Part shown: piece after piece, positions 50,701-59,626 of the stretch
How the letters are laid out: each line of letters starts with the position of its first letter
Position numbering within the stretch: the first letter of the stretch is position 1
Assembly: GCF_030161575.1 (NCBI RefSeq)
Contig: NZ_BSUL01000001.1
Span: forward strand, 3,116,655-3,180,654
Reading direction: 5' to 3'
DNA length: 64,000 nucleotides
From: Arenivirga flava
GTDB lineage: Bacteria > Actinomycetota > Actinomycetes > Actinomycetales > Microbacteriaceae
Translations under genes and position numbers: made by a program
Notes under the pieces: generated by a model
What the model saw: only the letters and a program-made list of their open reading frames with translations
What the model was told of the DNA's origin: nothing
Database searches by the model: none

Positions 50701-52353
50701 TCACGAGATGGCTGCCCAGCCCTCGGGCTCGGGTTCGAATGAAACCGGATTGTCGAAGCCCATATAGTCCCCGCCAGGCAACTGCCCCAAACTCAGCCGA
50801 CTGATCCCACGTCCACCAACCTTCACGGATGGGCGGTAGCGGGCGCGGATCATGGCCCGCTGACGGTCGATGGGCAGGCTGCCCCAAGCCTCACGGAGGC
50901 GAGCCTCCCAGGCCTCGCGCTCCTCGGTGTCTTTGAACGGAGCATCGTCCGAACGCCGCCACTCATCCAGGAACCCGGAGAGCGCACCACCATCGGCAGC
51001 GCGGGAGAGGAGGCGATCTCGCTCCGCTTCGAGCTCTTCTCGTTCGCTGTCGAGGGCTGCCAGATTCGATTTGCCCTGAGCGTGGATCGACTTGAGGGCA
51101 GGGTCGAGCAACTGTGCCCCTACGTGCTTCACGTTCTCTTGGTTCTCAATGAGTCGTTGAGCCAGGTCGCTCAGTTTGGCGCTTACGTCGTCGCCAGGAG
51201 CCTTGATCCTGTCGTGAAAGAGGTCCGCCAGGAGCGTAGCCGTGAAGAAATCATCGACGGCACCTTGGGCTATCGATGCATGGCGCTGGCTCTTGTCGTA
51301 GAGGGCCTTTGAGCATTTGTAGTTCTTGAAGACGTAGCGCTTGCCCGCGGGGACGTTGCCGCGCTCCTTATTGCGCTGGGAATAGCTCGTGGTGCCGTGC
51401 ATGACGGCTCCGCACTCACAGCGGAGGACGCCGCCGAGCAGGGTCACGGCACGCTCAGACACCGGTGTCCCGGCCTTCACGCGGCTTTTCAGGGCCTCAT
51501 GCTGTTCCGGCTCGATGATGCGCTCGATCTTGCTCTCTGCGAGCTGCTGACCCTTGTACACGAGCAGGCCAGCATTCCGAGGGCGAAGGAGCAGCTGACG
51601 GACCGTCGTCGCGGTCCAGACCGTTGACACCGGGCGCTTCTCACCATCCCTGCTGACTCGCTCCCGGTAGTCCCGGCCCGCCTCGACATCTGCCTCTGAA
51701 GGTCGCATCGCGTCCGTCTTGACGCCAGCAGCGGTCCAGTCCTTTGCGATTCTCAGCATGGAGCGCGTCCCGCTGAGGTAGTCGGCGACGGCGGTCCGAA
51801 TGTATGCCGCCTCCTCCTCACGGACCGTGATCCGGTCGGGCTCGAATCCGAACGGACGGGTGCCCCACAAGGGCATCCCCGCGGCTCGCTCCCGCTCGTA
51901 GCGTCGTCGCTGACGTGCATCGCGGATGCGGCCCTCACGACGCCCTGACGTGAAGATCGCTACGGCTGTCTCCTCTCCATTCGGTGTGGAAACGTCCAGC
52001 GGGGTCCGGTCGCCCTCGAAGTGCCAGAGAACACCAGCGTCGGCGGAGGTCGAAATGAACTTCAAGCCGTCTTGATACGTCCTCGCCAGTCGCTCGCCTT
52101 CAACAGCAAGGAGCACATCGAACTCCTTGGCCTCCATAGCCTTCAGGAGAGCTTGTGCGCCGGGGCGCTTCTCCAACGTGGTGTCGTCGATGCTCTTGCC
52201 TGACGCCGCGATGCCGTCGTCCTGGAACACCGGCCCCACGGTGTAGCCGCACTCGCCAGCGAACAGCTTCAGGATCGCAATCTGATCTGCGACCTTTGGC
52301 GTTCGCTTGTCCTTATTGCTGATCCGGGCGTATATCGCAGCGCGCAGCTTCAT
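50701..52353 (-). CDS. large serine integrase of the element
   Basis: A 550-residue serine recombinase. The resolvase-type N-terminal domain has the catalytic Ser in AAIYARISNKDKR, VGPVFQDDGIAASGKS, and Arg residues in LLAVEGERLARTYQDG. The recombinase domain starts near LWGTRPFGFEPDR. The zinc ribbon is VLRCECGAVMHGTTS with a later YKCSKAL, and a coiled coil (DSEREELEAERDRLLS) follows. ATG 52353 is 18 bases from the attR core, the usual placement of serine integrases beside the attachment site. It is the probable enzyme for integration and, with a directionality factor, excision at the pilin gene. All key regions appear intact. Confidence 0.93.
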   Translation of the reverse strand: MKLRAAIYARISNKDKRTPKVADQIAILKLFAGECGYTVGPVFQDDGIAASGKSIDDTTLEKRPGAQALLKAMEAKEFDVLLAVEGERLARTYQDGLKFISTSADAGVLWHFEGDRTPLDVSTPNGEETAVAIFTSGRREGRIRDARQRRRYERERAAGMPLWGTRPFGFEPDRITVREEEAAYIRTAVADYLSGTRSMLRIAKDWTAAGVKTDAMRPSEADVEAGRDYRERVSRDGEKRPVSTVWTATTVRQLLLRPRNAGLLVYKGQQLAESKIERIIEPEQHEALKSRVKAGTPVSERAVTLLGGVLRCECGAVMHGTTSYSQRNKERGNVPAGKRYVFKNYKCSKALYDKSQRHASIAQGAVDDFFTATLLADLFHDRIKAPGDDVSAKLSDLAQRLIENQENVKHVGAQLLDPALKSIHAQGKSNLAALDSEREELEAERDRLLSRAADGGALSGFLDEWRRSDDAPFKDTEEREAWEARLREAWGSLPIDRQRAMIRARYRPSVKVGGRGISRLSLGQLPGGDYMGFDNPVSFEPEPEGWAAIS

Positions 52354-52371
52354 ATGTTGAACTCTAGTACT

Positions 52372-52377
52372 GGCTGG
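52372..52377. other. attachment-site core, right junction (attR)
   Basis: GGCTGG matches the left-junction core. To the right the pilin frame resumes with GTGCTGATCACG; to the left is element DNA (CTCTAGTACT). Confidence 0.8.
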
Positions 52378-52488
52378 GTGCTGATCACGCTCATGACCGC
52401 CGGGCTGGTCCTCATCATCTGGGCGCTCGCCGAGCCTGCGCTCAGCGGGGTCTTCGACGCGGCCATCGCCCGCGTCATGGGGTACTGA
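52372..52488 (+). pseudogene. 3' half of the Tad pilin-like gene
   Basis: Read in the frame set by the core, this encodes Gly-Trp, then VLITLMTAGLVLIIWALAEP and a short amphipathic end (FDAAIARVMGY) before TGA 52486. This is the hydrophobic pilin helix without its N-terminal leader and start codon. The tadE-like gene follows 11 bases later. With the 5' half at 40864 it forms a 65-residue open frame. Confidence 0.88.
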
Positions 52489-52499
52489 GGGGCTGCGCC

Positions 52500-52930
52500 G
52501 TGCATCCGCTCGTCCGCTCCGTGCCCGCTTTCGTGGTGCGGATGCGGCATCCCCTCGCGGACGAGCGCGGTTCGGCGCCGGCGGAGTTCGTGATGGTGAG
52601 CGCCCTGCTGCTCGCGCTGCTGCTGGCGGTGCTGCAGCTGGGAGTCGCGCTGCACGTGCGCAACACCGTGACCGACGCGGCCTCGGAGGGGCGCGCTTCG
52701 CGGCGCTCGCCGACGGCTCCGCCGCCGCGGGCGTTGAGCGCACGCGCGAGCTGATCGGCACCGCGCTCGGCCCGTCCTACGCCGATGACGTGACGGCGGT
52801 CGAGGGCGAGCATCTCGGCGTGCCGTCCGTCGAGGTCACGGTGCGGGCCGCACTGCCGCTCTTCGGACTGCTCGGTGTCGAACGCGGTCTGGAGGTGCGC
52901 GGCCATGCGGCCCTCGAGACGCTGCCGTGA
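52500..52930 (+). CDS. TadE-like pseudopilin (frameshifted)
   Basis: The first frame (GTG 52500) has ADERGSAPAEFVMVSALLLA, the TadE signature of a Gly-Ser-Ala/Glu motif followed by a hydrophobic helix, and TVTDAASEG. After GGGG (52687-52690) the frame is lost. Adding one G gives ARFAALADGSAAAGVERTRE and a complete C-terminal domain ending in HAALETLP at TGA 52928. The 431-base span is one short of whole codons. Restored length is about 143 residues. TadE proteins are minor pseudopilins of the Flp pilus. Confidence 0.82.
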
Positions 52931-53387
52931 CACGAGCTCGGCGGTCGGAGCGCGACTGCGCGACGATCGCGGCAGCGCCTCGCTCGAGTTCCTCGGTGCC
53001 GGCGTCGTGCTGCTCGTGCCGCTGATCTACCTCGTGCTCGCCGTGTCGCAGATCCAGGCCGGAGCGCTCGCCGTCGAGGGCGCGGCGCGGCAGGCCGCCC
53101 GGGTGCTCGTCGCGGCGCCCGACGTGGCCTCCGGGCGGGAATCGGCCGAGCTCGCGCTGGCGTTCGCGCTCGAGGATCACGGACTCGACGACGTCGACGC
53201 CTCGCTCGCGCTCCGCTGCGATCCGGAGCCCTGCCTCGGGCGCGGCAGCCTGGTGCACGTGACCGTCACGGCCGAGGTTCCGCTGCCGCTCGTGCCGCCC
53301 TTCGTCCAGTCCGCGCTGCCCGTCACCGTGCCGCTCGAGGCCGTCGCCAGCCAGCGCGTCTCGCGCTTCGCGGGAGCCGGGTCGTGA
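52927..53387 (+). CDS. TadE/TadF-like minor pseudopilin (probably frameshifted near its start)
   Basis: The protein contains DDRGSASLEFLGAGVVLLVP, the TadE-type signal, then IYLVLAVSQIQAGALAVEGA and a secreted domain with two Cys (ALRCDPEPCLGRG). The expected start is GTG 52927, overlapping the tadE stop, but it is out of frame: one base seems lost near 52950 (CGC-CGA seen as CGCGA). Otherwise the only in-frame start would be GTG 52875, deep inside tadE. The 461-base span is one short of whole codons. The order matches the third minor pilin gene of mycobacterial-type Tad loci. Confidence 0.8.
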
Positions 53388-53839
53388 GGGCGGCCGAGCG
53401 GATGCGCATCCTCCGCCGCGATGACGGCTCCGTCCTGCCGCTGGTGCTGCTCGGGGCCTTGCTCGGCCTGACGCTGATCATCGTGGCGATGGGCGCCACC
53501 TCGCTCTACCTGGAGCGCAAGCGGCTGCTGAGCCTCGCCGACGGTGCCGCGCTCGCCGGAGCGGAGGCGTTCGACCTGGCCGGCGTCGGCCCGGGCGGCG
53601 ACTGGCGCGCGCCGAACCTCGACTCCGGCGACGTGCTCGTCACCGTCGAGGACCACCTCGCTGTGGTGCCCCACCGGCTCGAGGGCCTCGAGCTCGTGCA
53701 GGCCGGCACGCCCGACGGCCGCAGCGCCCGCGTCGTGCTCGCCGCCGAGTGGCGACCGCCGGTCGTCGGGGTCGTGCTGCCGGAGGCGCTGCGCCTCGAG
53801 GTGACGACGACGGCGCGCTCGGTGCTCGTCGCGCCGTAG
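53384..53839 (+). CDS. Tad locus pilus-assembly/TadG-like membrane protein
   Basis: A 151-residue protein from GTG 53384, overlapping the previous stop by four bases. The N-terminal RRDDGSVLPLVLLGALLGLT resembles the TadE/TadG/RskN leader-helix region, followed by LYLERKRLLSLADGAALAGA, which is typical of putative Flp pilus-assembly TadG-like N-terminal domains. The rest is a small extracytoplasmic domain (GLELVQAGTPDGRSARVVLA). It is the last gene of the Tad operon. Confidence 0.85.
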   Translation: MRAAERMRILRRDDGSVLPLVLLGALLGLTLIIVAMGATSLYLERKRLLSLADGAALAGAEAFDLAGVGPGGDWRAPNLDSGDVLVTVEDHLAVVPHRLEGLELVQAGTPDGRSARVVLAAEWRPPVVGVVLPEALRLEVTTTARSVLVAP

Positions 53840-53872
53840 GGGCCTTCCGCGACGTCTGGTCTCGACGCCGCC

Positions 53873-54538
53873 TCAGCGAGCGGTCGCGGGCGACTCGCCG
53901 GCCGGGCCGCCGACGGTCGTGTCGACGCGGTCGCCGCCGAGCGCCTCGCCCTGGAAGGTGCGCACGATCCACTCGCCCTCGGGGGTGTCCTCGGCCACGA
54001 CGACGCCGGTGTTGTGCATCGGGTTGCTCAGGATGTGCTCGCGCGGCACGTTGATGCCGCGGATCGAGGCCCACGCGCGGATCGCCGCGCCGTGGCTCAC
54101 GAAGGCGACGGTGCCCCATCCGCTCTCCTGCGCCTCCGCGATGACGGCGTCGTAGCGTGCGACGAACTCGTGGCCGTCCTCGCCGCCCGGGATGCGCGCA
54201 CCGAGGTCGCCCTGCGACCAGGAGTAGACGGCGGTCATGTAGGTCTCGACGCTGGGACGGTCGCTGTGCATCTCGAGGTCGCCCGAGGTGATCTCGCGGA
54301 TGCCGGCACGCTGGATCGGCTCGAGGTCGAGGGTCGCGGAGAGGTGTGCCGCGGTGATGCTGGTGCGCACCATGTCCGACACGTAGATCGCGTCGATGCG
54401 CTCGTCGCGCAGCGCCCCCGGCAGCGCCGCCGCCTGCTCGAGGCCGAGCAGCGTGAGGCCGGGGCCGGGCAGCCGGGTGTCGAGCACCCCCTTCACGTTC
54501 GACGGTGTCTGTCCGTGGCGGATGAGGATGAGGCGCAC
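53873..54538 (-). CDS. histidine phosphatase-superfamily (phosphoglycerate mutase-like) protein
   Basis: A 221-residue enzyme from GTG 54538. It has the RHG motif LILIRHGQTPSN, the second His in VAFVSHGAAIRAW, and the conserved Glu region in GIREITSGDLEMHSDRPSVE. This superfamily includes cofactor-dependent mutases and broad phosphatases. The length suits a phosphatase such as CobC/PhoE-like enzymes rather than GpmA. It is convergent with the Tad operon and shows no metabolic neighbours, so the substrate is unknown. Confidence 0.88.
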   Translation of the reverse strand: MRLILIRHGQTPSNVKGVLDTRLPGPGLTLLGLEQAAALPGALRDERIDAIYVSDMVRTSITAAHLSATLDLEPIQRAGIREITSGDLEMHSDRPSVETYMTAVYSWSQGDLGARIPGGEDGHEFVARYDAVIAEAQESGWGTVAFVSHGAAIRAWASIRGINVPREHILSNPMHNTGVVVAEDTPEGEWIVRTFQGEALGGDRVDTTVGGPAGESPATAR

Positions 54539-54605
54539 GTCGCTCCCTGTCTGTTCGGTGCGCCCAGGCTAACCGCGCAAGGGCGTCATCCGTCCCCACG
54601 ACGTA

Positions 54606-54663
54606 GATCGTTGGCACTCGCGGTCGGCGAGGCGCGGCCCGAGCGCCGGAAGTGGCAACGATC
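54606..54663. repeat. hairpin repeat, copy A
   Basis: GATCGTTGGCACT pairs with AGTGGCAACGATC at the ends with one mismatch. The inner 43 bases (54615-54657) are identical to copy B at 54790-54832, 175 bases away in the same orientation. Confidence 0.8.
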
Positions 54664-54780
54664 CCGGCGCGAGCGACCCGAGCGCCAGAAGCCGCGACGA
54701 TTCCGAGGCGCGGAGTGGGCCAGGGGACACCAGTTGCTCCCCGCGGACTCGGGAAGCGCAGCTTCCGTCCCCTCGGCGGG

Positions 54781-54838
54781 CATCGTTGCCACTCGCGGTC
54801 GGCGAGGCGCGGCCCGAGCGCCGGAAGTGGCACCGATC
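54781..54838. repeat. hairpin repeat, copy B
   Basis: CATCGTTGCCACT and AGTGGCACCGATC form the outer arms with the same 43-base core as copy A. Copy B lies directly before the 31-bp tandem repeat. Confidence 0.8.
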
Positions 54839-54845
54839 GCGGCGT

Positions 54846-54949
54846 GCGGCGTGCGGCGTGCGGGGTGCTCAGTCCCGCGGCGTGCGGCGTGCGGGGTGCT
54901 CAGTCCCGCGGCGTGCGGCGTGCGGGGTGCTCAGTCCCGCGGCGTGCGG
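54846..54949. repeat. 31-bp tandem repeat, three units, overlapping the MFS gene end
   Basis: GCGGGGTGCTCAGTCCCGCG recurs with TCAG at 54869, 54900 and 54931, a period of 31. The last TCA is the stop codon of the minus-strand MFS gene, so the two other units are duplicated copies of that gene's 3' tail. Confidence 0.88.
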
Positions 54950-56334
54950 CCCGGCGCGTAGCGCGGCAGGTAGCGCAGGAACACCAGGCCGCCGATCACG
55001 CCGAGCACGCCCATCGCAGCGCTCGCCGCCGAGAGCGACACGAGCGCGGTCAGCCCCGAGATGATGAGCGGAGCGGATGCGGTGCCGCTGTCCGCGATGA
55101 AGCGCCACGCCCCGAGGAAGGGCGCCGGGTCGCGCGGGTCGGCCAGGTCGGCGCCGACCGTCATCATGATGCCGCTGCCGACGCCGTTGGCGAGCGCCAG
55201 GAAGACGGCGACGGCGCCGAACCACCAGGCGGCGGCGCCGACGTCGTGCGTGAGGGCCAGGACCAGGTGCCCGAGTCCCAGACCCGTCATGGCGGGCACC
55301 GCCGACCAGGCGCGGCCGAAGCGGTCCATGATCCATCCGCTCACGAAGAAGAGGCCGAAGTCGATGGCCGCCCCGAGGCCGATGATCAGCGCCGCGTCGC
55401 GCTCGCCGATGCCGAGGCTCACGGCCCACAGCGGCAGCAGGGTCATGCGGCTCGAGCGCAGCGCCCCCATGAGCAGCACGCCCCAGCCGAGCCGCAGCAG
55501 CACGTCGCGCCGCCGCCACAGCGTGCGGAAGGTGCCGGCGGATGCGGCGGGCGGGTCGTCGTCCGCCCCCGGTCCGCGCTCGGTCGGCTCGAGTGCGGTG
55601 CGCGAGCCGGCGCCCGCTCCGAGCTCGGGCGACTCCGCCCTCGGGCGCTCGGCCGCGTTCGCTCCGAGCCCGCCGGCTCCGCCCGCCGCGGTCCTATCGG
55701 CAGCGCCGCCCGGACCCCGCCGCGCAGCGGCCCCGGCACCGCCGAAGCCGCGCAGCCCGGTCTCCGGGTCGCGCAGCGCCGCGAGCAGCACCACGCAGGC
55801 CAGCGCCATGACGGCCTGCACCCAGAACACGTTCCGCGCGTCGCCGGTCAGCTCGATGATGAGCGCGCCGACGAACGGGCCGATGAAGAGCCCGAGCCGG
55901 AACGAGCCGCCGAGGGTCGACAGCGCCCGGGCGCGCACCCGCAGCGGCACCCGCTGGGTCATGAACGAGTGCCGGGCCAGCGCGAAGGCGGTGGTCGCGA
56001 TGCCGAGCACGAGGATCGCCGCCGCGAGCACGGCCGGGGTCGGCGCCAGCAGGCAGCCGCCCATCGCCAGCAGCGCGAGCACGCAGCTGGCGATCATGGC
56101 CGGGCGCTCCCCGATGCGGCTGATCACCCATCCGCTCGGCAGGTCGCCGATCAGCGTGCCGATCATGAGCATGCCGGCGACGAGCCCGGCGATCGCGAGG
56201 CTGCCCCCGGCGTTCGCCACGATCTGCGGGATGACCGGCAGGATGGCGCCCTCGCCGGTGGCGAAGAGCACGGTCGGCAGGAACACCGGGATCGCCACGG
56301 AGCGCCAACGGAAGGGCTGCTCGGCGACGCTCAT
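54931..56334 (-). CDS. major facilitator superfamily transporter
   Basis: A 467-residue MFS permease with 12 helices. The first six include the conserved [20 protein letters not shown] loop (motif A like) and [21 protein letters not shown] 90-residue cytoplasmic loop rich in Gly, Ala and Pro joins the halves. The second half repeats the pattern at [20 protein letters not shown]. It is drug- or metabolite-proton antiporter-like; the substrate is unknown. ATG 56334 (or GTG 56337) follows a -10-like TAGGCT at 5-8 bases, so it is probably leaderless. Its 3' end has been duplicated in a 31-bp tandem repeat. Confidence 0.88.
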   Translation of the reverse strand: MSVAEQPFRWRSVAIPVFLPTVLFATGEGAILPVIPQIVANAGGSLAIAGLVAGMLMIGTLIGDLPSGWVISRIGERPAMIASCVLALLAMGGCLLAPTPAVLAAAILVLGIATTAFALARHSFMTQRVPLRVRARALSTLGGSFRLGLFIGPFVGALIIELTGDARNVFWVQAVMALACVVLLAALRDPETGLRGFGGAGAAARRGPGGAADRTAAGGAGGLGANAAERPRAESPELGAGAGSRTALEPTERGPGADDDPPAASAGTFRTLWRRRDVLLRLGWGVLLMGALRSSRMTLLPLWAVSLGIGERDAALIIGLGAAIDFGLFFVSGWIMDRFGRAWSAVPAMTGLGLGHLVLALTHDVGAAAWWFGAVAVFLALANGVGSGIMMTVGADLADPRDPAPFLGAWRFIADSGTASAPLIISGLTALVSLSAASAAMGVLGVIGGLVFLRYLPRYAPGRTPRD

Positions 56335-56392
56335 CACCGCCGAGCCTACGCCCGTCGGCGCGGGCCTCCGGGGCGGTAGGCTGGTCGGCACA

Positions 56393-57505
56393 ATGCTGGA
56401 CGACTTCAACGATCAGATCGCCGCTGCGCGGGCCACCTTCGCCGACATCAAGGCGGTGGTGGACACCGAGCGCCTCGAGCGCGAGATCGCTGAGCTCAGC
56501 GAGCAGGCGGGCGCCCCCGACCTCTGGGACGACACCGCGAACGCGCAGAAGGTGACCAGCGCGCTCAGCCACGCGCAGGCCGCACTCGGCCGCGTCACCG
56601 CGCTCGAGCGCCGGCTCGACGACCTCGAGGTGCTGGCCGAGCTGGCCCGCGAGATGGAGGACGACGACAGCGCCGCCGAGGCGGAGACCGAGCTGAAGTC
56701 GATCGAGAAGACCATCGCCGACCTCGAGGTGCAGACGCTGCTCGACGGCGAGTACGACAGCCGCGGCGCGGTCGTGACCATCCGCTCCGGTGCCGGCGGC
56801 GACGACGCCACCGACTTCGCCGAGATGCTCATGCGCATGTACCTGCGCTGGGCGGAGCGGCACAAGTACTCGGTCAAGGTGATGGATACCTCCTTCGCGG
56901 AGGGCGCCGGCATCAAGAGCGCGACCTTCGAGATCGACGCCCCCTACGTCTTCGGCACGCTCAGCGTCGAGGCGGGCACGCACCGCCTGGCGCGCATCAG
57001 CCCGTTCGGCGGCGCCGACAAGCGACAGACGAGCTTCGCCGCGGTCGAGGTCATCCCCGTCATGGAGGAGGCCCAGGCCGTGGAGGTGCCCGAGAACGAC
57101 ATCCGCGTCGACGTGTTCCGCTCGTCCGGCCCCGGCGGCCAGTCGGTCAACACGACCGACTCGGCGGTGCGCATCACGCACATCCCGACCGGCATCGTCG
57201 TGTCGATGCAGAACGAGAAGTCGCAGATCCAGAACCGCGCCGCCGCCATGCGCGTGCTGCAGACCCGCCTCATGCTGCTGCAGCGCGAGGAGGAGGCCGC
57301 AAAGAAGAAGGAGCTCGCAGGCACCATCACCGCGAGCTGGGGCGACCAGATGCGGTCGTACTTCCTCTACGGCCAGCAGCTGGTCAAGGACCTGCGCACC
57401 GGACACGAGGTCGGCAACCCCGCGATCGTGCTCGACGGCGACCTCGACGGCTTCATCGCCGCGGGCATCCGCTGGCGCAAGCAGCGCGCTGGAGCTGAAG
57501 GCTGA
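56393..57505 (+). CDS. prfB: peptide chain release factor 2
   Basis: A 370-residue class I release factor. It has the SPF codon-recognition motif in [12 protein letters not shown], the GGQ catalytic motif in [18 protein letters not shown], and [20 protein letters not shown]. It reads UGA and UAA. The gene is continuous: there is no in-frame UGA near codon 25, so the autoregulatory frameshift known from E. coli is absent, as in other Actinobacteria. TAGGCT at 56377-56382 lies ten bases before ATG 56393. It begins the conserved order prfB, ftsE, ftsX, smpB. Confidence 0.95.
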   Translation: MLDDFNDQIAAARATFADIKAVVDTERLEREIAELSEQAGAPDLWDDTANAQKVTSALSHAQAALGRVTALERRLDDLEVLAELAREMEDDDSAAEAETELKSIEKTIADLEVQTLLDGEYDSRGAVVTIRSGAGGDDATDFAEMLMRMYLRWAERHKYSVKVMDTSFAEGAGIKSATFEIDAPYVFGTLSVEAGTHRLARISPFGGADKRQTSFAAVEVIPVMEEAQAVEVPENDIRVDVFRSSGPGGQSVNTTDSAVRITHIPTGIVVSMQNEKSQIQNRAAAMRVLQTRLMLLQREEEAAKKKELAGTITASWGDQMRSYFLYGQQLVKDLRTGHEVGNPAIVLDGDLDGFIAAGIRWRKQRAGAEG

Positions 57506-57666
57506 CGCGAAGCGTCAGTGCGACGCCAGCGCCGATCGAGCTGTGCTCGATCGGTTCGATGACGAGCACCGGGCGCTCTGTTCATAAGGAACCCTCAGGG
57601 ACCCGCCGCCCCCGCGCGGGTGTCGCTCCCGGGATCGCGGATGCGGCGACCTAGGCTCGTGCCGTC

Positions 57667-58647
57667 ATGATTCGATTCGACCAGGTCACCAAGCAGTACG
57701 CGCGCACCGCCCGCCCTGCCCTCAACGCGGTCGACCTCGAGATCCTGCGGGGCGAATTCGTCTTCCTCGTCGGCGCATCGGGGTCGGGCAAGTCCAGCTT
57801 CCTGCGGCTGATCCTGCGCGAGGAGCGCCCCAACCGCGGGCAGATCCACGTGCTCGGTCAGGACCTCCAGAGCCTGCCGAGCCGCAAGGTGCCGTACTTC
57901 CGGCGCAACCTGGGCGTCGTGTTCCAGGACTTCCGCCTGCTGCCGAACAAGACCGTGGCCGAGAACGTCGCGTTCACGCTGCAGGTCATCGGCAAGAGCC
58001 GCGGCTTCATCCAGGAGGCCGTGCCCGACGTGCTGCAGATGGTCGGCCTCGGCAACAAGTCGGAGCGCCTGCCCCACGAGCTCTCCGGCGGCGAGCAGCA
58101 GCGCGTCGCCATCGCCCGCGCGATCGTCAACAAGCCGCAGCTGCTGCTGGCGGACGAGCCGACCGGCAACCTCGACCCCGCCACGAGCCAGGGCATCATG
58201 AACCTGCTCGAGCGCATCAACGCCAACGGCACGACGGTGGTCATGGCCACCCACGCCGCCGATCTGGTCGACCAGATGCAGCGCCGCGTCGTCGAGCTCA
58301 GCGCGGGTGACATCGTGCGCGACGAGCGCGGCGGCGGCTACCAGACGCAGGCCGTGCCGATCCAGGCGCCGGCGGACGCGGAGCCCGTCGCCCGGCGACG
58401 CGATCTGCGCGAGACCGGCGCGGTGACCATCCCGAGCACGCCGGTGACCGCGGCGACGGACCTGCCGTCCGCGCCCGAGTCGCTGCGCACCGGCCAGCAG
58501 CCCGCATCCGCTCCCGCCGCGACGGAACGGCCCGCCAGCGCCGCGCAGCCTGCGAGCGCCGCCCAGCCCGGCGACGACGACCGCGACCCGCGCGGCTTCG
58601 ACAAGCCCATCCGCAGTACCCGGTTCGACAAGGGGGACCGCGCATGA
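57667..58647 (+). CDS. ftsE: cell division ATP-binding protein FtsE, with extended C terminus
   Basis: A 326-residue ATPase; the first 225 residues are a normal FtsE: Walker [34 protein letters not shown], signature [15 protein letters not shown], Walker [13 protein letters not shown] and switch ATHAADLV. FtsEX activates peptidoglycan hydrolases at the septum. The remaining 100 residues form a Pro/Ala/Thr-rich, probably disordered tail that ends in basic [15 protein letters not shown] sequence. Standard FtsE has about 220-230 residues, so the tail is an accessory feature of this lineage. TAGGCT nine bases before ATG 57667 indicates a separate leaderless promoter. Confidence 0.95.
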   Translation: MIRFDQVTKQYARTARPALNAVDLEILRGEFVFLVGASGSGKSSFLRLILREERPNRGQIHVLGQDLQSLPSRKVPYFRRNLGVVFQDFRLLPNKTVAENVAFTLQVIGKSRGFIQEAVPDVLQMVGLGNKSERLPHELSGGEQQRVAIARAIVNKPQLLLADEPTGNLDPATSQGIMNLLERINANGTTVVMATHAADLVDQMQRRVVELSAGDIVRDERGGGYQTQAVPIQAPADAEPVARRRDLRETGAVTIPSTPVTAATDLPSAPESLRTGQQPASAPAATERPASAAQPASAAQPGDDDRDPRGFDKPIRSTRFDKGDRA

Positions 58648-59552
58648 GGTTCGCACTCGTCATGGGCGAGGTGGGCCAGGGCCTGCGTCGCAACCTGTCC
58701 ATGGTCGTCTCGGTCGTGCTCGTCACGTTCATCTCGCTGACCTTCGTGGGCGCCTCGGCCCTGCTGCAGCTGCAGGTCAACGAGATGCGCCAGTTCTGGA
58801 GCGACCGCGCCCAGGTGGTCGTCTACATGTGCACGGAGTCCGCGGCCAACTGCGAGGGCGTGGCGGCCACGGATGCGCAGATCGAGGCGGTGCAGGCGGA
58901 GCTCGACTCCGACGTGCTGCAGCCCTTCGTCTCCTCCATGTCGTACGACACCCCGCAGGAGAGCTACGACCGCTTCGTGCAGCAGTTCTCGGGCACGCCG
59001 ACCGCCGAGCTCGGCAGCGCCGAGAACTTCGGCGGCACCTTCTGGGTCAACCTGGTCGACCCGGCGCAGTTCGAGGTGCTCACCGAGTCGCTGGCCGGCC
59101 TGGCCGGCGTGGACGAGGTCGTCAACCAGCTCAGCTACCTGGCGCCGATCTTCGACGCCCTCAACGCCTCGAGCGTCGCGGCGATCGGCATCGCGGCCCT
59201 CATGCTCGTCGCGGCGGTGCTGCTGATCGCCACGACCATCCGTCTCTCCGCCTTCTCCCGGAGGCGCGAGCTCGGCATCATGCGCCTCGTCGGCGCCTCG
59301 AACGCGTTCATCAAGACGCCGTTCATCCTCGAGGGCATCGTGGCGGCGCTCATCGGCTCGGTGCTCGCCTGCGCCGCACTGGTGGCGCTCGTGCACTTCT
59401 TCGTGGGCGACTACCTGACGGCGCAGCTCACCGCCTTCAGCTTCATCGACCTCGACGAGGTGTGGCTCGTGCTGCCGCTCGTGATCGGCGTCGGGGTGCT
59501 GCTCTCGGCGCTCAGCGCCCAGTTCGCCATCAGCCGGTACCTGCGGGTCTGA
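58644..59552 (+). CDS. ftsX: cell division protein FtsX
   Basis: A 302-residue four-helix membrane protein. It has the N-terminal [20 protein letters not shown] and helix I, an external domain with two Cys ([11 protein letters not shown]), and a C-terminal block [20 protein letters not shown] that is the FtsX/MacB signature. It works with FtsE (4-base overlap) to signal across the membrane to wall hydrolases at division. Confidence 0.95.
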   Translation: MRFALVMGEVGQGLRRNLSMVVSVVLVTFISLTFVGASALLQLQVNEMRQFWSDRAQVVVYMCTESAANCEGVAATDAQIEAVQAELDSDVLQPFVSSMSYDTPQESYDRFVQQFSGTPTAELGSAENFGGTFWVNLVDPAQFEVLTESLAGLAGVDEVVNQLSYLAPIFDALNASSVAAIGIAALMLVAAVLLIATTIRLSAFSRRRELGIMRLVGASNAFIKTPFILEGIVAALIGSVLACAALVALVHFFVGDYLTAQLTAFSFIDLDEVWLVLPLVIGVGVLLSALSAQFAISRYLRV

Positions 59553-59626
59553 GGCCCGTCCGCGCGGTAGGCTGTGAGGCTGCCCGCACGGTCCGGTGCG
59601 CGGCGATGGACGGATGAGGTGAGACG

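Larger units (their letters stand above)
40951..52377. mobile_element. 11.4-kb integrative element inserted in the Tad pilin gene
   Basis: The bounds are set by the GGCTGG core at both host-gene junctions. Contents in order: membrane/cytosolic gene pair (41041, 41525), rolling-circle-type Rep (42069), three overlapping small genes (43032-44345), dif-like palindrome and tyrosine recombinase (44548-45515), NYN-domain protein (45676), an IS481-family insertion (46268-47321), three minus-strand cargo genes (47323-49494), DUF3800 protein (49720) and a large serine integrase (50701-52353) that reads toward the interior from the right junction. Base composition is clearly lower in GC than the host, and the host octamer GCGGATGC is almost absent. 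The plasmid-like Rep suggests a plasmid-derived element. No conjugation or virion genes are seen. Confidence 0.9.
54539..54930. other. 392-base gene-free region made mostly of repeats
   Basis: The region holds two copies of a hairpin element (54606-54663, 54781-54838), a degenerate third copy between them, and a 31-bp tandem repeat (54846-54949). Open frames that cross it are not gene-like. Confidence 0.6.

Noticed and set aside
54652..56379. 575-codon plus-strand frame opposite the MFS gene
   Set aside because: Low-complexity antisense frame over repeats; the MFS protein on the minus strand has 12 helices and family loops.
56393..57505. Programmed frameshift in prfB
   Set aside because: The frame is continuous and has no early in-frame UGA, as is usual in Actinobacteria.
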